Positions 7,443-11,429 of a DNA stretch of 11,429 nt are shown piece by piece. Location of the stretch: positions 1-11,429 of the forward strand of contig CAZVJA010000170.1 of NCBI GenBank assembly GCA_964626885.1, given 5' to 3'. Source of the stretch: CAZVJA01 sp964626885 (GTDB lineage: Bacteria; Planctomycetota; Planctomycetia; Planctomycetales; Planctomycetaceae). Within the stretch, counting starts at the first letter, position 1, and each line of letters starts with the position of its first letter. The notes under the pieces were generated by a model that saw only the letters and a list, made by a program, of their open reading frames with translations, made no database searches and had not been told where the DNA came from. A program made the position numbers and the translations under genes.

Positions 7443-7533
7443 GCACGTGCAAGTGAGATTGCAGTTCTTGCGTTTTCGTCAGTCAATGATTCACCCCCAA
7501 TTTGAGTGTGTGCCAATCCACGTCCACGGAGAG

Positions 7534-7594
7534 GCCGTGTTCCAACTCCCACAAACGGGAGTGATTGCGGTTCCGGGTGTTCGCCCGGCACGGC
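7534..7594 (+). ncRNA. possible three-way-junction leader RNA upstream of arsR
   Basis: An outer 6-bp stem (7534-7539 with 7589-7594, GCCGTG/CACGGC) encloses two hairpins: ACTCCC/GGGAGT at 7545-7562 and CCGGG/CCCGG at 7573-7588. The second stacks directly on the outer stem. The 5' strand of the outer stem can instead pair with CACGG at 7525-7529, giving a switchable fold. I do not recognise a known riboswitch class. Chance pairing cannot be excluded in G+C-rich DNA. Confidence 0.3.
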
Positions 7595-7700
7595 AGTTTT
7601 ACGGAAAGGATTTTTGAAATTGTCAGACGTCGCTCCAAGTCCCGAAAGTGGTAACGGGCCTGGCCACAAACGTTCTGAACAGGAAAGTCGTAGTAAGAGC

Positions 7701-8096
7701 ATGATTACAAACGTTGCAGAACCCGAAGTCGAAAAGTCAACCGCGAAGTTTCCCCTCCTCTCGAACGAACTCGAAAGGGAATTGGTCCAGGTCTTCAAGC
7801 TCCTCTCGGACGAGACCCGGCTTCGTATCCTTGTCTACCTCGCCCGCGAGTCCGAGTTGCACGTGACCGCCTTGTGCGAAAAGCTGGGGCAAAGCCAGCC
7901 GGCTGTCAGCCATCACTTGGCCCTGCTCCGCGTCGCCGGCCTCATCGAGGCGCGCCGCGATGGCAAGCACAACTACTACTCAGTTCGCCGCTCGCACTTC
8001 CACCACATCGTGGAGGAGCTGTACCTCAGCATCAGTGGCCCGGAAAGCGACGAAGTGCGGTTCGATGAATTCGTGGTCACCTACGAGCACGAATAA
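7701..8096 (+). CDS. ArsR-family winged helix-turn-helix transcriptional regulator
   Basis: This is a DNA-binding repressor-type protein of 131 residues from the ATG at 7701. A TTG at 7620, with GGAAAGGA upstream, is an alternative start that would add 27 residues. The winged-helix domain is clear: VFKLLSDETRLRILVYL at about 31-47, the recognition region SQPAVSHHLALLRVAGL at about 66-82, and the wing RDGKHNYYSV at about 86-95. The metal-sensing ELCVCDL motif of ArsR/SmtB is not present; the same place reads ELHVTAL with one Cys soon after. A His-rich SHFHHIVEEL lies in the last helix. It may sense zinc through histidines or another signal, or none. It is divergent from the SDR gene 813 bp away and lies upstream of carA on the same strand. 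Target genes are unknown. Confidence 0.88.
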   Translation: MITNVAEPEVEKSTAKFPLLSNELERELVQVFKLLSDETRLRILVYLARESELHVTALCEKLGQSQPAVSHHLALLRVAGLIEARRDGKHNYYSVRRSHFHHIVEELYLSISGPESDEVRFDEFVVTYEHE

Positions 8097-8111
8097 AAAC
8101 GCGATCAAACG

Positions 8112-8161
8112 GTCGGTTCGCGCCGCCTCCCCGAACGGCGTTTGGGAGAGGGCGAACCGAC
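8112..8161 (+). other. nested inverted repeat between arsR and carA
   Basis: Perfect 10-bp arms at 8112-8121 and 8152-8161 (GTCGGTTCGC/GCGAACCGAC) enclose a further 5-bp stem, CTCCC/GGGAG at 8127-8131 and 8144-8148. The structure starts 15 bases past the arsR stop and lies 19 bases before a strong terminator. It may be part of a leader that controls read-through into carA, or only a 3' end hairpin of arsR. Confidence 0.5.
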
Positions 8162-8180
8162 TTTCGGAACACTCGCCGAG

Positions 8181-8215
8181 GCGATCGACCTGAACAGGGT
8201 CGATCGCTTTTTTTT
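8181..8215 (+). terminator. strong intrinsic terminator directly upstream of carA
   Basis: Perfect 10-bp arms GCGATCGACC/GGTCGATCGC (8181-8190 and 8198-8207), with a 7-base loop, are followed by eight T's (8208-8215). This is a textbook factor-independent terminator on the plus strand. It ends arsR transcription, 85 bp past its stop. The carA ATG is only 27 bp after the last T, which leaves no room for a normal promoter between them. Confidence 0.92.
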
Positions 8216-8242
8216 GCGCCCCGCCTCTGGTAAAAAAAGCCT

Positions 8243-9382
8243 ATGCAACAACCCGCAAAACTGGCCCTCGCCGACGGCACCGTCTTCTCCGGCACCGCCT
8301 TTGGCGCGCAAGGCGAAGTCTACGGCGAAGTCGTCTTTAATACGAGCATGACCGGCTACCAGGAGATCCTCACTGATCCCTCCTACTGCGGCCAGATCGT
8401 GACGATGACTTATCCCCTCATCGGCAACTACGGCATCAATCCGGAAGATGTCGAGAGCAAGGGGCTGTCGCTTCGCGGCTTTATCGTCCGTGAACTTTGC
8501 CGCGAACCGAGCAATTTCCGCGCGACAGAGTCGCTCGACGACTACCTCAAAGCCAACGGCATCATCGGGCTCGAAGGGATCGATACCCGCGCCCTCGTCC
8601 GCCGTATTCGTGTGCAGGGCGCGATGACCGGCGTGCTCTCGACCGTCGATCTCGACGATGCGTCTCTTGTCGCCAAGGCGAAGAGCAGCCCGGCGCTCGT
8701 CGGCCAGGATCTCGTGCGGGAAGTGATGCCCGACGCCCCCTGCGAATGGTCCGAGCCGCTCCAGGAACTTGGCCGCCCGTTCGACGCGCATCTTCACGAA
8801 ACCGAGACGCCGAACGGCAACGGCCCGCATGTCGTTGCCATCGATTACGGCATGAAGTGGAACATCCCCCGCCATCTGCGCGAACTCGGCTGTCGCGTGA
8901 CTGTCGTGCCCGGCACATCCACCGCCGACGAAATTCTGGCGATGAATCCCGACGGCGTCTTCCTGTCGAACGGCCCCGGCGATCCCCGACCGCTCGACTA
9001 TGCGATCGGCACCATCCGCAACCTGCTCGGCAAGAAGCCGATCTTCGGCATCTGCCTCGGCCACCAGTTGCTCGGTCTGGCGACTGGCGGAGAAATCTAC
9101 AAGCTGAAGTTCGGGCACCGCGGCGCCAATCAGCCGGTCCTCAATAAGGATAGTGGCCGGGTCGAAATCACCACGCAGAATCACGGCTTCGCCCTCAATG
9201 CCGACTCGCTGCCGGACGACGTCGAAGTGACGCACGTCAATCTCAACGACCAAACCGTCGAGGGGATTCGTCACCGCAAACACAAGGCGTTCGGCGTGCA
9301 GTACCACCCGGAAGCCTCGGCCGGCCCGCACGACAGCCAATACCTGTTCGGCGAGTTTCTGGAAATGATGCAGGCGACATGA
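8243..9382 (+). CDS. carA: carbamoyl-phosphate synthase small (glutaminase) subunit
   Basis: This is the amidotransferase subunit of carbamoyl-phosphate synthase, 379 residues. It hydrolyses glutamine and channels ammonia to CarB for carbamoyl phosphate, which feeds pyrimidine and arginine synthesis. The N-terminal CarA domain (about 5-165) has ALADGTVFSG, FNTSMTGYQEILTDPSY and IGNYGIN. The class I glutaminase domain (about 197-375) has SNGPGDP (242-248), nucleophile Cys271 in GICLGHQ, HRGANQPV (292-299), TQNHGFA (311-317), and His355 and Glu357 in QYHPEAS. All three catalytic residues are present and the length is normal. The ATG at 8243 matches the family N-terminus but has no Shine-Dalgarno; A-rich DNA lies upstream. 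No carB is in the window. An intrinsic terminator sits 27 bp upstream, which suggests attenuation or a promoter inside the terminator region. Confidence 0.97.
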   Translation: MQQPAKLALADGTVFSGTAFGAQGEVYGEVVFNTSMTGYQEILTDPSYCGQIVTMTYPLIGNYGINPEDVESKGLSLRGFIVRELCREPSNFRATESLDDYLKANGIIGLEGIDTRALVRRIRVQGAMTGVLSTVDLDDASLVAKAKSSPALVGQDLVREVMPDAPCEWSEPLQELGRPFDAHLHETETPNGNGPHVVAIDYGMKWNIPRHLRELGCRVTVVPGTSTADEILAMNPDGVFLSNGPGDPRPLDYAIGTIRNLLGKKPIFGICLGHQLLGLATGGEIYKLKFGHRGANQPVLNKDSGRVEITTQNHGFALNADSLPDDVEVTHVNLNDQTVEGIRHRKHKAFGVQYHPEASAGPHDSQYLFGEFLEMMQAT

Positions 9383-9386
9383 CGAA

Positions 9387-9497
9387 CGAAGCACGAAGCA
9401 CGAATGACGAAAGAAGCACGAAGGCCTAAAGCACGAAATGATGACAATCCCTCCGACTAACTGACGGGAATCACCTTCGAGCTTCGTGCTTCGTGCT
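9387..9497. repeat. GCACGAA heptamer repeat with inverted arm between carA and ndk
   Basis: The left part holds four GCACGAA units, at 9391, 9398, 9416 and 9431. A perfect 15-bp arm at 9390-9404 is reverse complementary to 9483-9497. The loop is 78 bases. The right arm is followed by an A-rich run. It begins four bases past the carA stop. The look is that of a dispersed, hairpin-forming intergenic repeat. It could stabilise or end the carA transcript, but lacks a T-tract on the plus strand. Confidence 0.7.
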
Positions 9498-9542
9498 AAA
9501 AAACAAAATTTGACCCACTTTGCGATTTGAAAGTCAGCACCC

Positions 9543-10010
9543 ATGCCCGCGGAACGCACCCTGATTCTCATCAAACCCGACGCCATGCAGCGCCGCCTGG
9601 CGGGCAAGCTCATCACCCGACTCGAAGACAAGGGGCTGAAGATCGTCGGCCTGAAGATGCTGCGGATCACTCCAGAGCTTTCCGCGAAGCATTACGTCGA
9701 GCATGTGAAAAAGCCGTTCTATCCCCTGCTCGAATCGTTCATCACCTCCGGCCCAGTCGTTGCCATTGTGGCGGAAGGGCCGGAAGCGGTGACGGTCGTG
9801 CGCGGCATGATGGGCCCGACCAACGGCCGGCAGGCCCCTCCCGGCACCATCCGCGGCGACTACGGTGTCAGCCGACAGATGAACCTGATGCACGGCAGCG
9901 ACAGCGTCGAAGCCGCGAAGCGGGAGATCGAGATCTATTTCCAGCCGTCCGAACTGGTCGAATACACGCCGACGCTGTCCGAATGGACCGGCGCCCCGGA
10001 CGAGGTTTGA
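9543..10010 (+). CDS. ndk: nucleoside diphosphate kinase
   Basis: This 155-residue cytoplasmic enzyme moves the terminal phosphate from ATP to other nucleoside diphosphates through a phosphohistidine. It starts with the family signature RTLILIKPDAMQR (5-17). ESFITSGPV lies at 64-72 and MMGPTNGRQAPPGTIRGDY at 89-107. The active-site NLMHGSD (114-120) carries His117, the phosphorylated residue. The length is slightly above the usual 140-150 because of a short C-terminal tail (about 134-155, QPSELVEYTPTLSEW), which is common in the family. The ATG at 9543 places the signature at the usual distance. The Shine-Dalgarno is weak (GAAAG about 12 bases upstream). carA is 160 bp upstream on the same strand, across a repeat, so a shared transcript is uncertain. 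Confidence 0.97.
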   Translation: MPAERTLILIKPDAMQRRLAGKLITRLEDKGLKIVGLKMLRITPELSAKHYVEHVKKPFYPLLESFITSGPVVAIVAEGPEAVTVVRGMMGPTNGRQAPPGTIRGDYGVSRQMNLMHGSDSVEAAKREIEIYFQPSELVEYTPTLSEWTGAPDEV

Positions 10011-10020
10011 TCCTCAAACG

Positions 10021-10033
10021 GTCAGCTTTCAGG
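10021..10033. repeat. short TCAGCTTTCAG motif downstream of ndk
   Basis: GTCAGCTTTCAGG lies 10 bases past the ndk stop. The core is the same as that found after the dehydratase gene (reverse orientation at 5550-5562), with variants at 2326-2338 and 5348-5356. It is probably a member of a short intergenic repeat family. Confidence 0.4.
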
Positions 10034-10056
10034 TGCGACCAGAAGTCAGAAGCGTT

Positions 10057-10074
10057 ATTATGCTAAAGCATAAT
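10057..10074 (+). terminator. A+T-rich hairpin after ndk
   Basis: The arms ATTATGC/GCATAAT are 7 bp with loop TAAA and are followed by TTACGG. This is a weak terminator candidate for ndk, 46 bp past its stop. The right arm includes CATAAT, which could instead be a -10 box for the small membrane protein gene that starts at 10102. No clear -35 was found. Confidence 0.3.
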
Positions 10075-10101
10075 TTACGGCACTGATATGAGCGACGCGG
10101 C

Positions 10102-10389
10102 ATGCGGACCGTTTGCATCGCCATCATGACCGCCATCTCGACATCGTCTCTCATGATGATGGGGACGTATGTCTACACAATCCCATATTTGGATAGGCAT
10201 TGGACGCAATGCATTGAACTGCTGGCCACGGTGCGAAACGCACTCGTCGGCTGGCACGCGGCCTTCGTCGTGCTAGCTTGTGTCATGCTGGTTTCAAAAC
10301 TGCCGAGCACTCCTTGGCAAGCTGCTCTTTTGTGCTGCATATTGATCGGCGGACGTGTGCTGTATTTGATGATCTGTGTTGTCCCATAA
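10102..10389 (+). CDS. small predicted integral membrane protein, unknown function
   Basis: This is a 95-residue hydrophobic protein that I do not recognise. Three probable membrane segments are visible, at about 5-27, 47-65 and 73-93. Short polar parts separate them (DRHWTQCIEL at 31-40 and SKLPSTPWQ at 65-73). It contains four cysteines in or near the membrane parts. The ATG at 10102 is the first after an in-frame stop at 10084. No clear Shine-Dalgarno precedes it. The DNA here is much poorer in G+C than carA and ndk (43% in 10141-10200), which hints at another origin or relaxed selection. It is the only long frame in this stretch. A real gene is likely but not certain. Confidence 0.5.
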   Translation: MRTVCIAIMTAISTSSLMMMGTYVYTIPYLDRHWTQCIELLATVRNALVGWHAAFVVLACVMLVSKLPSTPWQAALLCCILIGGRVLYLMICVVP

Positions 10390-10482
10390 TTTGGCATGTC
10401 CCGTTCCACCGGCCGCGGCGATCCCGAGAAGTCCGTCATGAAATTGAAATGACAAACCGTCGTCATCGAATTCAAACGAGTT

Positions 10483-10569
10483 GGCGGGGTGGCCCACCTT
10501 GCTTCAAGGTGGGTCAGCCTTGCTGACAAGAGGTCTCGCTAAAACGGCGAATGACCTGGAAGCTTTAAG
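10483..10569. repeat. double-hairpin repeat, copy 1
   Basis: These 87 bp match 11294-11381 with a single one-base length difference in an A-run (four versus five A's). The unit has two adjacent hairpins with CTT loops. The first has a 9-bp stem, CCCACCTTG/CAAGGTGGG (10493-10513). The second has a 5-bp stem, TCAGC/GCTGA (10514-10526). The two copies flank the 149-residue protein gene. Confidence 0.9.
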
Positions 10570-10646
10570 CCTTCCCTTCCACAATGGCAACCTCGTGTGG
10601 CGTAGCCACCCAGGTAGGCCGAAGCAGCCAACCTGGGCCACCCCGC
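10484..10646. repeat. composite element with 13-bp terminal inverted repeats
   Basis: Perfect 13-bp arms at 10484-10496 and 10634-10646 (GCGGGGTGGCCCA and its reverse complement) bound a 163-bp segment. The right half has its own stem, CCCAGGT/ACCTGGG. Read in reverse, it resembles the left half (GGGGTGGCCCA, then a GCTTC centre). It looks like two related hairpin units in opposite orientation. There is no transposase, and target-site duplications were not seen. Confidence 0.6.
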
Positions 10647-10661
10647 GGTGCTGGTAATGAG

Positions 10662-10684
10662 CACTGGCGGACTAGCCGCCAGTG
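10662..10684. repeat. 9-bp perfect hairpin upstream of the 149-residue protein gene
   Basis: CACTGGCGG-ACTAG-CCGCCAGTG forms a perfect 9-bp stem with a five-base loop. It directly follows the composite element and has no T-tract. An alternative short stem, GTGCT/AGCAC (10648-10664), overlaps its left arm. It looks like another unit of the local repeat mosaic. Confidence 0.6.
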
Positions 10685-10765
10685 GCACCCGGCGTCGGAG
10701 AAATCACCGTTTACACTTTGTGGCTCACAGATCGTTCTCGTCATCGCAATTCCGAGGTGCCCCTC

Positions 10766-11215
10766 GTGGAACAGAAGCCGAAAGTCACCGTCATCGGCAT
10801 TCATCGAATTCCAATCACCGATGATCTGGTAAAAAGCGTTTGGGACTCACTCCGCCCCCCTTCGGCAGGGACGGAAGCCTTCGTGCGATCATTCTTAAGG
10901 GGAGTGGTCCTTGTCGAAGTCCTTGTGACGAACGCGGACTCGGGTTTTGATAAGTACGACATCAAGCAGCCATCTACGTCCGATTCATTGCGTTCGTTCT
11001 TGGATGGCGTGTTTCTCTCGCCGGATGGAAGCAACCTGTTGGCTGAACCCGGTGACGAGCCACCATCACGTCCTGACACTTTTCGTCTGGCGATGTGGCT
11101 TCGTGACTGGAAGGACAACAAACCGCTACTTTCCAGCTATGGGCAATGTGATCTGCCGGAATTCACCTCAATGCCGGAGAGGCTTCAACATCTGGTGCCA
11201 TATTCCGGTGATTGA
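10766..11215 (+). CDS. hypothetical protein of 149 residues
   Basis: I do not recognise this protein. I chose the GTG at 10766 because GAGGTG lies six bases upstream. An in-frame ATG at 10682 would overlap the hairpin at 10662-10684 and has no ribosome-binding site. It begins with a likely beta strand (PKVTVIGIHRIPI, 5-17), then a helix with DDLVKSVWDSL (19-29). A second strand-like hydrophobic stretch is RGVVLVEVLVTNAD (45-58). Then come a polar, proline-rich part (SPDGSN, EPGDEPPSRPD), WLRDWKDNKP (111-120), and a C-terminus with MPERLQHLVPY (136-146). There is no signal peptide or membrane segment, so it should be cytoplasmic. Base composition varies normally through the frame. Two copies of the 87/88-bp repeat flank it on both sides. 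Confidence 0.65.
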   Translation: MEQKPKVTVIGIHRIPITDDLVKSVWDSLRPPSAGTEAFVRSFLRGVVLVEVLVTNADSGFDKYDIKQPSTSDSLRSFLDGVFLSPDGSNLLAEPGDEPPSRPDTFRLAMWLRDWKDNKPLLSSYGQCDLPEFTSMPERLQHLVPYSGD

Positions 11216-11293
11216 ACGCACTGCGGATAAGACAACCGTTCAATTTCGCCACGTACCAAAGAGTGTGTCAACAACACCGGATTCGTAAACAGC

Positions 11294-11381
11294 GGCGGGG
11301 TGGCCCACCTTGCTTCAAGGTGGGTCAGCCTTGCTGACAAGAGGTCTCGCTAAAAACGGCGAATGACCTGGAAGCTTTAAG
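11294..11381. repeat. double-hairpin repeat, copy 2
   Basis: These 88 bp are the same as 10483-10569 apart from one extra A. Both hairpins are kept (11304-11324 and 11325-11337). The downstream sequence after CTTTAAG differs from copy 1, so the repeat boundary is sharp. It starts 78 bp past the stop of the 149-residue protein gene. Confidence 0.9.
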
Positions 11382-11429
11382 TGACTATCCGAAAACTGCT
11401 CTTTTCGTGAAGTTGGGTTTGGAGATACA

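Larger units (their letters stand above)
6888..7533. other. long non-coding region between divergent SDR and arsR genes
   Basis: I see no supportable gene here; the open frames have no family motif and look like chance. It contains two adjacent hairpins close to the SDR start (TCTCCG/CGGAGA at 6949-6963 and CTTCGG/CCGAAG at 6967-6982), a palindromic ACACCGGGTGT near 7135-7145, and a direct repeat at 7407-7442. The region must carry the SDR and arsR promoters, but no -35/-10 pair stands out. Confidence 0.55.
10390..10765. other. non-coding mosaic of structured repeats
   Basis: There is no supportable gene here. The stretch holds the first copy of the 87-bp repeat (10483-10569), the composite palindromic element 10484-10646, a 9-bp hairpin at 10662-10684, and the upstream region of the 149-residue protein. 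The promoter of that gene should lie at about 10690-10750, but I see no clear consensus. Confidence 0.6.

Noticed and set aside
7145..7798. A 217-codon minus-strand frame across the divergent region and the arsR start
   Set aside because: No motif, no ribosome-binding site, low-complexity composition, and it overlaps the well-supported regulator.
8097..8242. PyrR-type binding loop in the carA leader
   Set aside because: I did not find the conserved PyrR anticonvergent-loop consensus. Only generic hairpins and a terminator are visible.
8105..9670. A 521-codon open frame on the minus strand opposite carA and the start of ndk
   Set aside because: It is a shadow of G+C-rich carA codons. It has no family motif, spans the intergenic repeat and the terminator, and carA is certain.
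10483..11381. Integron gene cassette with attC-like sites at the two repeats
   Set aside because: The repeats have strong hairpins, but I find no RYYYAAC and GTTRRRY core sites in the right order, and there is no integrase in the window.

Overview
The window most likely comes from a planctomycete (Planctomycetota) chromosome. The reasons are the pairing of a DUF6513-type dihydropteroate-synthase-like gene with pabB and pabA, a secreted thioredoxin fused to YHS-like modules, often weak Shine-Dalgarno sequences, wide gene spacing, and short structured repeats between genes. The assignment is inference. The coding part is G+C rich (62% by hand count at 8821-8880). The right end is poorer (43% at 10141-10200).

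Left block, minus strand, 380-6887: six co-directional genes. In transcription order they are a short-chain dehydrogenase/reductase with an altered active site, a pterin-4a-carbinolamine dehydratase, a DUF6513 dihydropteroate-synthase-like protein, pabB (aminodeoxychorismate synthase), pabA (its glutaminase) and a secreted thioredoxin/YHS fusion. DUF6513 and pabB are 23 bp apart and almost surely share a transcript. PabA and PabB make 4-amino-4-deoxychorismate, the precursor of p-aminobenzoate. p-Aminobenzoate feeds folate and, in organisms that have it, tetrahydromethanopterin. The DUF6513 and dehydratase genes fit the pterin side. The block therefore reads as a reduced-pterin cofactor island, with the reductase as a candidate unknown member.

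Middle, 6888-8242: an 813-bp non-coding stretch separates the divergent reductase gene from an ArsR-type regulator. It holds a 22-bp-spaced direct repeat and a possible three-way-junction leader RNA. The regulator is followed by a nested inverted repeat and a textbook intrinsic terminator that ends only 27 bp before carA.

Right block, plus strand, 8243-10010: carA (carbamoyl-phosphate synthase small subunit) and ndk (nucleoside diphosphate kinase), separated by a repeat made of GCACGAA heptamers with an inverted arm. carA opens pyrimidine and arginine synthesis, and ndk balances nucleoside triphosphates.

Accessory end, 10011-11429: a small predicted membrane protein, then a 149-residue protein of unknown function flanked by two nearly identical copies of an 87/88-bp double-hairpin repeat. 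The first copy is also the left arm of a composite palindromic element. No rRNA, tRNA, CRISPR array or transposase was seen.
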